From Candidatus Tepidiaquacellales bacterium OLB5 (GTDB taxonomy: Bacteria > Bacteroidota > Ignavibacteria > Tepidaquicellales > OLB5): a DNA stretch of 43,959 bases. Location of the stretch: the NCBI GenBank assembly GCA_001567545.1, contig LLZO01000134.1, positions 1 through 43,959 on the forward strand, in the 5' to 3' direction. Positions within the stretch are counted from its first letter, which is position 1; the number at the start of each line of letters is the position of its first letter. The translations under genes and the position numbers were made by a program. Below, one piece after another: positions 1 to 8,792 of the stretch. The notes beneath the pieces were generated by a model. That model had not been told where the DNA came from, did not search any database, and saw nothing but the letters and a program-made list of their open reading frames with translations.

Positions 1-1182
1 AAAACTTCCCGCACTTAACCTGTAAAAATACACCCCGCTGGGATAATTTGATGCATTCCATTCAGCTTTATAAGTGCCTGGTTTTAACTCATTGTTAACG
101 AGAGTTTCAACAACTCTTCCTATTGCATCGTAAATGGACAAGTATACAAATTCTGGCTCCGCTATCATGAATTCGAAATTGGTAACAGGATTGAACGGGT
201 TAGGATAATTTTGAGATAATGAAAACTTTTCCGGTACTTCGCTGCTTATTGGTTCTATTCCGATCGGGTCACCGCCTGTAGTTGTATACAGAATTTTACC
301 TGCACCTCCTACAATTACACCGGTTAGGGGAGAAGTAAGCTGAACGCCGAAAAATGTTGTGTTACCTATAGGTGAAAGCTGCTGGTACCATTCAGCACCG
401 CCGTTTGTTGTTCTTAATATCACAGATGAATATCCAACAGCATTACCGGTGTTAGCGTCAGCAAATGAAATTGAATTAAGTGTATTTGCTACAGGTGTGG
501 TCTGGGCCTCCCAGCTTATTCCGCCATCAGTCGTTTTTATTATTGTGCCATTTGAACCTGAAACATATCCCGTGTTTGCATCTGCAAATGAAATTCCATA
601 CAGATCGGCGGTTGTACCGCTTGAAAGATTTGTGAAAGTAGCACCCGCATCTGTTGTATACATCATTAATCCGTAAAAGCCGAGCACAATAGCATTATTA
701 CCGCCGATAAACTTTACTGTATTAAGGCTTACCTGCGGCGTTCCTGTAACCTGTACCCATGTTTGTCCTGCATTTGTTGTGCGCAGAAGCGTACCAACAT
801 ATCCTGAAATCAGACCTGTATTTGCATCTTTAAAGCTGACAGAATAGTAGGGGATAAAGTTAGTACCGCCCTGGCCTGACCAAACAGTGCCGGCATTGGT
901 TGTTCTTAAAATTTTCTGCGGGTATCCTACAGCGCAGGCTGTTGAATTGTTTATCATATGAATTCCGCCAAGCCAGTATGTGTTGTTCTGGTTAACCTGG
1001 CTCCATGTCATGCCGCCGTTAACGGTTTTTAAAATCCTGCCGGCTTCACCGCATGCCATTCCATTATTGATATCGGCGAACGAAACGCCGTAAATAATAT
1101 CAAGGTGTCCGCTGGGTCTTATTACCCATTGTGAAAATAATACAGCCGGAAAAAGTATTAGAAATATGATTGATGTTTTCAT
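1..1182 (-). CDS. YCF48/BNR-like repeat protein with T9SS sorting domain (3' end cut by window)
   Basis: This secreted protein reads without a stop from ATG at 1182 to the window edge (394 codons), so its last residues and stop codon lie outside. The first 20 or so residues form a signal peptide (MKTSIIFLILFPAVLFSQ). Repeats of about 40-45 residues follow, with motifs such as 'FADANTG', 'ILRTTNGG' and 'W', typical of YCF48/BNR-like beta-propellers. A C-terminal type A T9SS sorting domain carries NYPNPFNP and 'SGVYFYRLSAG'. The expected final lysine-rich 'KKMxLxK' motif is off the edge. It should be exported across the outer membrane by T9SS. The protein at 36215-38266 has the same architecture. 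Its ligand or enzymatic role, if any, cannot be told; propellers of this type are usually binding scaffolds. Confidence 0.85.
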   Translation of the reverse strand, partial: MKTSIIFLILFPAVLFSQWVIRPSGHLDIIYGVSFADINNGMACGEAGRILKTVNGGMTWSQVNQNNTYWLGGIHMINNSTACAVGYPQKILRTTNAGTVWSGQGGTNFIPYYSVSFKDANTGLISGYVGTLLRTTNAGQTWVQVTGTPQVSLNTVKFIGGNNAIVLGFYGLMMYTTDAGATFTNLSSGTTADLYGISFADANTGYVSGSNGTIIKTTDGGISWEAQTTPVANTLNSISFADANTGNAVGYSSVILRTTNGGAEWYQQLSPIGNTTFFGVQLTSPLTGVIVGGAGKILYTTTGGDPIGIEPISSEVPEKFSLSQNYPNPFNPVTNFEFMIAEPEFVYLSIYDAIGRVVETLVNNELKPGTYKAEWNASNYPSGVYFYRLSAGSF

Positions 1183-1291
1183 AGCTGATATTGTTTATAT
1201 TACCATTCATAAAAATAATATAATAATATCATTTTTGTAAGTGAAATTTAATCAATATGTTAAAAATAGCTAAAATGATTAACAATAAATG

Positions 1292-1320
1292 CAAAAGGCA
1301 GGTAAATTACCTGCCTTTTG
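1292..1320 (-). terminator. Rho-independent terminator of the beta-helix gene
   Basis: This is a near-perfect palindrome of two 14-base arms around one central base, with core GGCAGGTAA / TTACCTGCC. On the minus strand it is followed by TTTTG and a T-rich stretch. It lies about 50 bases downstream of the stop codon at 1373. The plus-strand reading has only four Ts and then GCGGGGG, so the terminator most likely serves the minus strand. Confidence 0.75.
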
Positions 1321-1372
1321 CGGGGGATATGTAATTGTTTTCCTCTAGCAGAGAAATAACAAAATGGAAAAA

Positions 1373-4300
1373 TTATTTAACAAGAATCAGTTTCATTGTT
1401 TTAGTAAACGAGCTTCCTTCATTTCCTTTGGCAATTAGCCTGTAAAAATATACACCGCTTGCCAGACTTGAACCGCTGAATTCTGTTGTATAAAAACCGC
1501 TTTCAAGCTCGTTTTCAATAAGTGTCTGAACTTCTTTACCGGTTATATCGTAAACCTTTAAAGTAACTTTTGCTGAAAAAGGTATCTGAAAGTCTACTTT
1601 TGAGGTCGGGTTTGAAGGATTCGGATAATTCTGAAAAAGATCGGCAGCTATCGGTGTTCCTATTATCACTTCACTTGGCGATGAAAGATTATGATACTCA
1701 AAGCTGCCGTTGAAATCAATCTGTTTAAGCCTGTACTGGTATTTACCTGTACTTAATTTCAAATCAGAATATTTGTAATTACGCTGTTCATTTGTTGTAC
1801 CGTTACCTTCAATAAACCCCACTTTATTCCATGCAGAATAATTACTGTTCTCAGTCTGATAAATTCTTCGTTCAATTTCAAAACCTCTGTTATTGATCTC
1901 AGAACATGTTGTCCAGTATAGATCAGCCTGCCGTTTAACTACATTTGCTGTGAATGAACATAATTCAACCGGAAGCGGCGCAGTAGCATCAGTTAAGCTG
2001 TAATCAGAAAAACTGTTCATACCTCTGGTTGTGATAAGCTCTGAAGCCCAGTTGAGTTCAGATTCCCAAACACCTGTTCCGGGAGTAGAAAAAACTTCCC
2101 ATGTACCGTTATATTTTGCTATCCTGGTATTTGCTGAAGGTGATGATATGCTGTATGTTTCGTGCTGGCCAAAATTTATTGTGATATTATAAGTTGTTCC
2201 GGTTAATAATCCAGTTGGATTAATAGACCAATATGAGTTAGAATAACCGCCGCCAAGTACTCCAGCATGGCTTACTCCTGAGTAATACTGAACATTTACA
2301 CTGCTTGGATATGAAGAACCGCCGGTTCCCCAATTGATTGTGATTAGAGTCCTGCCCCATAATGTATAGTTAGAAGTAACACCGCTGCCGGGTGAGTTAT
2401 CCTGAGCAGCTGATGGATTATTAGGAGGTGTAGCTGTAAATTCATGGCTTCCAATATCACTGCAGCCGCCTGCTACTGTAGTTGGTCTGCTGTTTCCGTT
2501 ATAGTCTGATGAACTTCCTGCAATTGCTATACCTTTACCTGAAACCAGCCATGCTTCCCAGTTTCCTGTATTAATATTCAGGTTGCCTGCTGCAATATTT
2601 GAAAATAAATTTGATGCTGAAATTACTGAAGTAGTTGTGCTCCAGGTATGTTTATCACCAAAGCAGGAATCTCTCCACTGGTAAATATTCTGATTTGTTG
2701 AACCCCATATTGCAACAGCATTTGCATTGGGTGCAATATAAACATTATAATCAGCAGATGTACCTGTCCAGTTTTCATAACCAACTTCATTGCCTATAGC
2801 ATAATGGAATCCTGTACCTCCGGTTCTTGCATTAAAGAAGAGGTTATTCCTTAATGATGCATCTGTAGCCCAGTCTAATAAAGGTCTGTCGTATGCCCAG
2901 GAACTTGCTGAGCCGCCTGATGCTGAACCGCCAATATAAATAGTGTTGTAATAAAATAAGCTAGGAAATTCGGCTTCATCATGAATTCCTTTAATTATTA
3001 CTCCGTTTGTTGAAAGGTCTGTGTATTGATTATTAAAACCCTTATCGGCATCAATTTTTGGAACAATAACATCCCTCAAATAACTTCTTGAAACATCTTC
3101 GTTAACCGATGCATCAATTTGAATTAAATTATTATTGTCATTAATTTTTTGTTTGCTGTTATTGATGTTTACTGAATTCTGATTATCAGTTGCTTCTCCG
3201 TTAGTTATAGAAATCTGGTTATTGAAAATATTCCACGAACCCCAGAATGCATTAATTCCCCATATTTTAGCCGAACCTGTTGTGGATGAATGGTTCAGAT
3301 TATAAATACGGTTGTTTTCAAAGGTTCCTTTAGCTGTATTATTATAATACCCAAAACCCATTACGTATGAATCTGAATTATCCGTGCCGTAAAGTCCGCT
3401 TATAGTATTTCCGGATATTGTCTGCGTCGCAGAACTTGAGCCGGTAAATAAACCTATCAATGAAGTGTTATCAGGATACCGGTTAGCATCTGCACTTGCA
3501 GAACTTGCACAATACAGTTCAGAAATTGTGTTATTTGTTATTGAAAGTGATGCTGTTGTACTTCTGTTATGGTAAATACCCCTGATCCTTGAACTGGATG
3601 AATTACTTGTAACCCGCATATTTGAAACAATATTTCCGCTGATTGTAACAAGTATTGTATTTACCTGTGTATGTATTCCCGTAAGCTGTAATGCAAATGT
3701 TGATGAAATCTGCTGAATGCTGTTTGATACAGAACTGCTGCCTACGATATTATCATTTATAGTAATATTGGAAGACGGAGTACCGGAATAATATATACAT
3801 TCCAGCCTTATCATTTGGTTATTGGTACCGCCTATATCAAAAGAACCGACAATATTGTTGCTTATGTTTCCTCTTGAAGAATGGACAATACCTCTGTTAA
3901 TAATATTGGAAGTCGTACCGCTGTAAGATAATGTTATGCTGCTGTTGCCTGTATTGTTGCCAATAATATTACCTGTTATAGTACCAACATTAACGATACC
4001 TGATTCAACAATTATTCCCCCAAAATAAGCTACACCACTGCTTGAAGGTCTTGAACTAATGTTAATATTAGCTATAGTATTTCCGTCTATCGTTGATGCT
4101 GTAGATGACCCGACACTGGTCATTCTGATAAAATATAAGGAATTGGATGCATTCCCGGATATTGTCCAGGCAGAACCTCCGCAATTTGCGGAACTGCCGC
4201 CAAGGTAATTATTACTTATAACAATATTATTTGCAACTGAGGTATTAACATTTATCACATTCCAGTGTGTTGCATTTGTAGGTGTTTGTGTAGTAGTCTG

Positions 4301-5062
4301 GTAAATGCTGTTTCCGGTAATAGTAAAATCTGTACTTCCGTTTAATAAAAGTATTGCTGAACAGGTCTGTGCATTTCTGAAAACATCTGCAATTTCATTA
4401 TTGGCAATTGTTATTCCGCTGTTATAACGTGCAGAAGAAGTAGTAGTTCCGTTAGATACTATAGCATTCTGCAGCGTACCTCCGGATGCATCTTTCATTG
4501 TACAGTATGAAATTGTATTGTTATCATTTCCGGTAGAACCGGTAGTAGTGCTGAAATCAATTATTCCGCTGTTTGAGGAAACTCTCATACCATCAACAAT
4601 ACAATATGTTATTGTATTGTTTGTTGCATCGTTTATGAACCGGAATGTCTGACCCCCGGTGTTTGTATTTACAAATCTTAAATATCTTCCTGATCCGCCA
4701 AACCTGCCGTCTATAGTTAAATTATCTGCTCCGTTCAGATTAATAAGCGGCGATGAAACATTACCTGAAAGTGTTTTTACGGATGCGCTTGACGGCTGGA
4801 TAGTTATGGTGTAACTTGCGCCAGACCACTGATTTAATGATACACTCCCATTTTCGGTAATATTTGATGTAATTGTTGCAGTAACATTACCATTTAAACC
4901 GCGGGTATTTACCGCGTTAAAAAAGCCCGAAGCTCCGGTTAATGAAGTGTAAGTTTGCCCTGACCCCACATTATAATTTCCGCTCATTGGCTGGGCAAAT
5001 GAAAAATTAACAAGAATTAATAATAAAATTATACTTACAATAACCCTAGAATAGGTTAACAT
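1373..5062 (-). CDS. Large secreted beta-helix-like protein with T9SS sorting domain
   Basis: This gene encodes about 1229 residues. I chose the ATG at 5062 rather than the upstream in-frame ATG at 5086. It is preceded at the right distance by GGAGGA (5065-5070), and the protein then begins with a clean signal peptide (MLTYSRVIVSIILLLILVNFSFAQ). The body is rich in Asn, Ser, Thr and Gly, with many short repeats like 'ISGNTIS', 'ITNNTI' and 'NISNNIVG', as in right-handed parallel beta-helix (PbH1) proteins. A region near residue 1050 has the 'PLPVELCSFTA' motif common just before T9SS domains. The end carries NYPNPSNP, 'VYDITGKEV' and 'SGVYFYRLIAKG', closing with 'TKTMKLILVK'. It is probably a surface adhesin or carbohydrate-binding protein; no catalytic residues can be assigned. 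A terminator follows at 1292-1320. Confidence 0.9.
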   Translation of the reverse strand: MLTYSRVIVSIILLLILVNFSFAQPMSGNYNVGSGQTYTSLTGASGFFNAVNTRGLNGNVTATITSNITENGSVSLNQWSGASYTITIQPSSASVKTLSGNVSSPLINLNGADNLTIDGRFGGSGRYLRFVNTNTGGQTFRFINDATNNTITYCIVDGMRVSSNSGIIDFSTTTGSTGNDNNTISYCTMKDASGGTLQNAIVSNGTTTSSARYNSGITIANNEIADVFRNAQTCSAILLLNGSTDFTITGNSIYQTTTQTPTNATHWNVINVNTSVANNIVISNNYLGGSSANCGGSAWTISGNASNSLYFIRMTSVGSSTASTIDGNTIANINISSRPSSSGVAYFGGIIVESGIVNVGTITGNIIGNNTGNSSITLSYSGTTSNIINRGIVHSSRGNISNNIVGSFDIGGTNNQMIRLECIYYSGTPSSNITINDNIVGSSSVSNSIQQISSTFALQLTGIHTQVNTILVTISGNIVSNMRVTSNSSSSRIRGIYHNRSTTASLSITNNTISELYCASSASADANRYPDNTSLIGLFTGSSSATQTISGNTISGLYGTDNSDSYVMGFGYYNNTAKGTFENNRIYNLNHSSTTGSAKIWGINAFWGSWNIFNNQISITNGEATDNQNSVNINNSKQKINDNNNLIQIDASVNEDVSRSYLRDVIVPKIDADKGFNNQYTDLSTNGVIIKGIHDEAEFPSLFYYNTIYIGGSASGGSASSWAYDRPLLDWATDASLRNNLFFNARTGGTGFHYAIGNEVGYENWTGTSADYNVYIAPNANAVAIWGSTNQNIYQWRDSCFGDKHTWSTTTSVISASNLFSNIAAGNLNINTGNWEAWLVSGKGIAIAGSSSDYNGNSRPTTVAGGCSDIGSHEFTATPPNNPSAAQDNSPGSGVTSNYTLWGRTLITINWGTGGSSYPSSVNVQYYSGVSHAGVLGGGYSNSYWSINPTGLLTGTTYNITINFGQHETYSISSPSANTRIAKYNGTWEVFSTPGTGVWESELNWASELITTRGMNSFSDYSLTDATAPLPVELCSFTANVVKRQADLYWTTCSEINNRGFEIERRIYQTENSNYSAWNKVGFIEGNGTTNEQRNYKYSDLKLSTGKYQYRLKQIDFNGSFEYHNLSSPSEVIIGTPIAADLFQNYPNPSNPTSKVDFQIPFSAKVTLKVYDITGKEVQTLIENELESGFYTTEFSGSSLASGVYFYRLIAKGNEGSSFTKTMKLILVK

Positions 5063-5128
5063 AAATCCTCCAGTATTATTTAGCATATCCCCGTGATATA
5101 TTATAATATTTATAGTTAATTAATTTTC

Positions 5129-5159
5129 CAAATTTAACTAATCTAATTACGCTATGTAA
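5129..5159 (-). promoter_or_regulatory. Candidate -33/-7 promoter of the beta-helix gene
   Basis: The minus strand reads TTA, 20 bases, then TAAATTTG. The -7 box fits TAnnTTTG perfectly, but the -33 box is TTA rather than TTG. The spacing equals that of the better promoters in this window. The leader to the ATG at 5062 would be about 60 bases. Confidence 0.4.
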
Positions 5160-5285
5160 TACCGTATTTAAGGTAGTATAGTGTTAAATTTTTACCACTA
5201 TAATAAACTGAAATTAAATTATTTATTTATAACAATTTAATATTGCTTTTTTACGGAATTTTCATTTCATTTATTATATTATATA

Positions 5286-5316
5286 TTGAAGAATTCTCTA
5301 TTTTTGAGTAATTTTG
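5286..5316 (+). promoter_or_regulatory. -33/-7 type promoter of the hrcA operon
   Basis: TTG at 5286-5288 is followed by 20 bases and then TAATTTTG at 5309-5316, matching the Bacteroidota consensus (TTG ... TAnnTTTG). The predicted start of transcription, about 7 bases further on, lies just upstream of the CIRCE-like operator. That is the usual arrangement for HrcA control. Confidence 0.6.
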
Positions 5317-5338
5317 CTCTTGGAACTATAATTAATTG

Positions 5339-5365
5339 TTAGCAATTAATCGTTAATAGTGCTAA
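5339..5365 (+). promoter_or_regulatory. CIRCE operator (HrcA binding site)
   Basis: The site is TTAGCAATT, 9 bases, TAGTGCTAA. It has the 27-base total length and 9-base spacer of the CIRCE consensus (TTAGCACTC-N9-GAGTGCTAA) and matches 15 of the 18 arm positions. It ends 6 bases before the hrcA start codon, within the predicted leader. HrcA bound here would repress its own operon, relieved at heat shock when GroEL is occupied by unfolded protein (established for the family). Confidence 0.85.
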
Positions 5366-5371
5366 AATGTA

Positions 5372-6397
5372 ATGGATGAATTAACTTACAGAGAAAAAGT
5401 AATATTACGCTGCATTATTGAAGAATATATTTATTCTGCCAATCCTGTAGGCTCAAGGTATATTTCAAAAAATTCTGAAATAAAATTATCTCCTGCTTCT
5501 GTCAGAAATGTTATGAGTGATCTTGAGGAGCTTAATTACCTTACTCATAATCATACATCAGGAGGAAGGGTGCCTACAGATAAAGGATACAGGTATTTTG
5601 TGAACGAACTGATGGATACTGAACCTATGATCCAGCAGGAAAAAGATATTCTTAAAACACAAATCAATGAGGCTGATAATGTTAAGGATGAAATATATAA
5701 AGAAGTATCCAGGATATTAGGAAGACTTTCAAAAGAAATAAGTATTGTATCGCAGCCGTATATTTCAGGCGGAATTTTCGAAAGGCTTGAATTGGTAAAT
5801 CTTTCGTCTACAAAATTACTGGTAATTGTTTCCATTAAAGCAGGACTTGTAAGAACTTTATTGTTCGATGTTGAAACGGGAATTGCCAGGGATAAGATAG
5901 AAAAAATCACCGGAATTTTAAATGAAAAGCTGAGTGGATTAAGTCTTACGGAAATCAGAAAAACATTTGCAGAAAGAATTAAGGATATCAGAACTGATTC
6001 TAAAGAAATTCTGAAAGTTTTTATAGATTCAATTGATAAGATTTTCCATGACGAAAAAGAAGGTATGACTTTATACATAGGCGGCACCACAGAAATCCTT
6101 TCACAGCCTGAATTTGGTGATACAAATAATTATAAGAATATAATTGAGCTTACAGACGAAAAAGGTATTGTAGTGCATGTTCTTAATAACCTTCCCGTTG
6201 ATGAAAAGGGGATTTCAATTTCAATAGGCTCAGAAAATAAAGATGAAAAGTTAAAAGATTATAGTATTATATCTTCTGAATACAGCGTTGGCGATGTTAA
6301 AGGAAGGATAGCATTAATTGGACCTAAAAGAATGAATTATTCCAAAATGGTATCTATGCTGGATTTTACCTCAAAAATTATCACAGAAAAGTTTTAA
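5372..6397 (+). CDS. hrcA: Heat-inducible transcription repressor HrcA
   Basis: HrcA represses chaperone operons by binding CIRCE. The protein is 341 residues, the family's normal length. The N-terminal winged helix is clear: 'YREKVILRCIIEEYI', 'NPVGSRYISK', 'LSPASVRNVMSDLEEL' and 'HTSGGRVPTDKGYRYFV' match the most conserved HrcA stretches (residues about 5-80). The central and C-terminal dimerisation regions follow, ending 'GRIALIGPKRMNYSKMVSML', a typical HrcA ending. It is the first gene of an hrcA-grpE-dnaJ operon, preceded by a CIRCE site and a -33/-7 promoter. There is no obvious Shine-Dalgarno sequence before ATG 5372, and an ATG at 5367 is followed at once by TAA. dnaK is not in the operon. 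Confidence 0.97.
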   Translation: MDELTYREKVILRCIIEEYIYSANPVGSRYISKNSEIKLSPASVRNVMSDLEELNYLTHNHTSGGRVPTDKGYRYFVNELMDTEPMIQQEKDILKTQINEADNVKDEIYKEVSRILGRLSKEISIVSQPYISGGIFERLELVNLSSTKLLVIVSIKAGLVRTLLFDVETGIARDKIEKITGILNEKLSGLSLTEIRKTFAERIKDIRTDSKEILKVFIDSIDKIFHDEKEGMTLYIGGTTEILSQPEFGDTNNYKNIIELTDEKGIVVHVLNNLPVDEKGISISIGSENKDEKLKDYSIISSEYSVGDVKGRIALIGPKRMNYSKMVSMLDFTSKIITEKF

Positions 6398-6426
6398 AAC
6401 AGAATAACAGGGCAATCGAAATAAGT

Positions 6427-6984
6427 ATGACAAAAAATAAAAAAGAAAAACCCGAACAAACAACTGAAAAGCTAAAAGATACAGAAATCAAAATAAACGG
6501 TGAAGACACCAAATCTTCTCCTGATTCTGATAATGACAATAAAATTTCCGAACTTGAAAAACAGTCAGAGCAGTTTAAGGACCTGTATTTGAGAACTGCC
6601 GCTGAATTTGAGAATTATAAAAAAAGAACAGATTCAGAACGGGCAGAGTTCTTTGCTTATGCAGGTGAAAAGGTATTAACAGATCTGCTTCCTGTTTTGG
6701 ATGATTTCGACAGAACTATGGGCTCTTTTGAAAAAAGCCACGATAAAGATGCATTAAAAAAAGGAATCGATCTTGTGTATGAGAAATTCAGATCTGTACT
6801 TGAAAAGCAGGGTCTGAAAATTATGGAAAGTGACGGTAAGAAGTTTGATGTTAATCTGCATGAAGCAATAATGCAGCAGCCGGATGAAACCAAAGAACCG
6901 GAAACAATTCTGAATACTGTTGAAAAGGGATATTTCCTTAAAGATAAGGTTTTAAGGCATGCAAAAGTTGTTGTTTCATCATAA
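6427..6984 (+). CDS. grpE: Nucleotide exchange factor GrpE
   Basis: GrpE releases ADP from DnaK and so drives the chaperone cycle in the cytoplasm. At 185 residues it has the usual size. Residues about 1-45 are charged and probably disordered. A long coiled coil follows ('ISELEKQSEQFKDLYLRTAAEFENYKKRTDSE' region), and then the compact beta domain with 'GLKIMESDGKKFDVNLHEAIMQ' and the C-terminal 'GYFLKDKVLRHAKVVVS' signature. It lies 29 bases after hrcA and 17 bases before dnaJ, on the same strand, and should be co-transcribed under HrcA/CIRCE control. Confidence 0.97.
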   Translation: MTKNKKEKPEQTTEKLKDTEIKINGEDTKSSPDSDNDNKISELEKQSEQFKDLYLRTAAEFENYKKRTDSERAEFFAYAGEKVLTDLLPVLDDFDRTMGSFEKSHDKDALKKGIDLVYEKFRSVLEKQGLKIMESDGKKFDVNLHEAIMQQPDETKEPETILNTVEKGYFLKDKVLRHAKVVVSS

Positions 6985-7001
6985 CCGGAGTAATTTTATT
7001 A

Positions 7002-8174
7002 ATGTCAGCTAAAAGAGATTATTACGAAATACTTGAAGTAAACCGCCAATCATCTGATAATGATATTAAAAGTGCTTACCGCAAAATGGCGATGAAGTAC
7101 CACCCGGACAGGAATCCTGGTAATAAAGATGCGGAGGAAAAATTCAAGGAAGCAGCAGAAGCTTACGAAGTGCTAAGCGACCCCAATAAAAGGGCAAGGT
7201 ACGACCAGTTTGGCCATGCCGGTATGCGGGGTTCCGGTTTTGAACAGGGATTTGGAAATGTAAATGATATTTTTTCTCATTTCGGGGATATTTTCGGCGG
7301 AGGAAGTATTTTTGATGAAATATTCGGTTCAGGCAGCCAGCGAAGGCACAGCGGAAGGCATAAACAAAAAGGTATACAGGGTAACGATCTTAAGATCACA
7401 CTTAGGCTTACCCTTGAAGAAATTGCTGCCGGTACAGAAAAAACAATCAAAGTAAAAAGATTTGAAAAATGTACTCATTGCAGCGGGTCAGGAGCAAAAG
7501 CTTCTTCCGGTTCTGTATCCTGTACCACCTGCGGCGGCAGCGGAGAAGTTAGAACTGTTTCCCGTTCTATGTTCGGGCAGTTTGTTAATATACAGGTCTG
7601 CCCATCATGCAACGGTGAAGGAACAGTAATTAAAGAAAAATGCAGTTACTGTGGCGGCGATGGCAGGGATAGAAAAGAAGCAACAATTAAAGTAAATATT
7701 CCTGCAGGTGTATCCAGCGGTAATTATATTCCCTTAAGGAATGAAGGAGATGCAGGTATTAGAGGCGGTTCTGCTGGAGACCTGATAGTTTTGATAGATG
7801 AAGCTGAACATAAATTTTTTATCAGAGAGCAGGATGATATTATTTATGATCATACTATCAGTATTACAGATGCTGTTCTGGGAACAGAATCAGAAATACC
7901 GGTACTTGGCGGTACTGTTATGCTTAAAATTGAAGCCGGAACCCAGCCCGGAAAAATTTTGAGATTAAGAGATAAAGGAATCAAACATCTCAATCATTCC
8001 GGTAAAGGAGACCAGCTGGTACATATCAATATATATATTCCTTCAAAAATAACTTCTAAAGAAAAAGAACTATTTAAAACACTTGCAGGAAGTGAAAATC
8101 TGAAACCAAAAAGCAAACAGCATGATAGCAGATCAAAAGGATTTTTCAGTAAAGTAAAAGATACATTTTCCTGA
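7002..8174 (+). CDS. dnaJ: Chaperone protein DnaJ (Hsp40, type I)
   Basis: DnaJ is the co-chaperone that delivers substrates to DnaK and triggers its ATPase. All type I domains are present in 390 residues. The J domain (about 1-70) has the essential HPD at 34-36. A Gly/Phe-rich linker follows (about 75-120). Four CxxCxGxG zinc motifs (CTHCSGSG, CTTCGGSG, CPSCNGEG, CSYCGGDG) lie at about 155-222. The C-terminal substrate-binding domains end with a Lys-rich tail. A possible Shine-Dalgarno CGGAG lies about 12 bases upstream of the ATG. It closes the hrcA-grpE-dnaJ group; the next gene begins 15 bases later and may be read through. Confidence 0.97.
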   Translation: MSAKRDYYEILEVNRQSSDNDIKSAYRKMAMKYHPDRNPGNKDAEEKFKEAAEAYEVLSDPNKRARYDQFGHAGMRGSGFEQGFGNVNDIFSHFGDIFGGGSIFDEIFGSGSQRRHSGRHKQKGIQGNDLKITLRLTLEEIAAGTEKTIKVKRFEKCTHCSGSGAKASSGSVSCTTCGGSGEVRTVSRSMFGQFVNIQVCPSCNGEGTVIKEKCSYCGGDGRDRKEATIKVNIPAGVSSGNYIPLRNEGDAGIRGGSAGDLIVLIDEAEHKFFIREQDDIIYDHTISITDAVLGTESEIPVLGGTVMLKIEAGTQPGKILRLRDKGIKHLNHSGKGDQLVHINIYIPSKITSKEKELFKTLAGSENLKPKSKQHDSRSKGFFSKVKDTFS

Positions 8175-8189
8175 ATAATACGACCCCTT

Positions 8190-8684
8190 ATGAATAAACT
8201 GTTAAATAAAACAGGTTTAAACAAAAAAGAGCTTGCATTCATCTGCTTTTTGCTGGCTGCATTAGCCGCAGGATTGGTTATTAAATATTCCGGCTGGAAA
8301 AAGCCTTCCGATTATGATTACAGCCAGTCTGATATAAATTTCGAAAAAAGGCTTAAAAGTACTTTTAATGAGCTTAATTCAGCCCTTTCTGACAGCATTA
8401 ACCAGACCAGAAAAGATGAGATAAATGCATTGGCTGACAGCCTGCAGCTGAATATAGATAAGATCCCTTTAACAAAAAAACTACCCTCAGGAAAAATAAA
8501 TATTAATTCTGCTTCAATTAACGAACTTTCTGAATTGCCTGGTATTGGCGAAGTTACGGCAGAAAAGATCATTGAATACAGAGAGCTGCACGGAAGTTTC
8601 AGAAATTCTGAAGAGATAATGAAAGTAAAAGGAATTGGTGAAAAAAAATTCAATGATATGAAAGAATTTATTACAACAGAGTAA
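8190..8684 (+). CDS. ComEA-like helix-hairpin-helix DNA-binding protein, membrane anchored
   Basis: This 164-residue protein has one transmembrane segment near the N-terminus ('LAFICFLLAALAAGLVIKY', about 14-33). A charged linker follows, then a C-terminal double helix-hairpin-helix domain (about 98-164): 'KININSASINELSELPGIG', 'AEKIIEYRELHGSF', 'IMKVKGIGEKKFNDMKEFI'. This is the ComEA fold, which binds double-stranded DNA without sequence preference at the cell surface during uptake. It starts 15 bases after dnaJ and precedes a PilM-like gene, which would suit a competence or pilus role. Many Bacteroidota carry such anchored HhH proteins without proven competence, so the family is sure but the function is inferred. 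Confidence 0.85.
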   Translation: MNKLLNKTGLNKKELAFICFLLAALAAGLVIKYSGWKKPSDYDYSQSDINFEKRLKSTFNELNSALSDSINQTRKDEINALADSLQLNIDKIPLTKKLPSGKININSASINELSELPGIGEVTAEKIIEYRELHGSFRNSEEIMKVKGIGEKKFNDMKEFITTE

Positions 8685-8744
8685 TACAAATAGTTTTGCC
8701 TGGTCAGTAAAAAAAAGTATATTTACATACGTAATATTTTTTTA

Positions 8745-8776
8745 TTTGATTGCTGCAATAATTACACTTAATTTTG
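8745..8776 (+). promoter_or_regulatory. -33/-7 promoter upstream of the PilM-like gene
   Basis: TTTG at 8745-8748 is followed by 20 bases and TAATTTTG at 8769-8776, a full match to TTTG/TAnnTTTG. Transcription would begin near 8783, leaving only about 10 bases before the TTG start codon at 8793, a very short leader. Confidence 0.6.
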
Positions 8777-8792
8777 TAAAATATTTATTTAA

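Noticed and set aside
359-676. Plus-strand open frame of 105 codons
   Set aside because: It is antisense to the YCF48/BNR-like gene that reads across 1-1182, with no start signal or recognisable protein.
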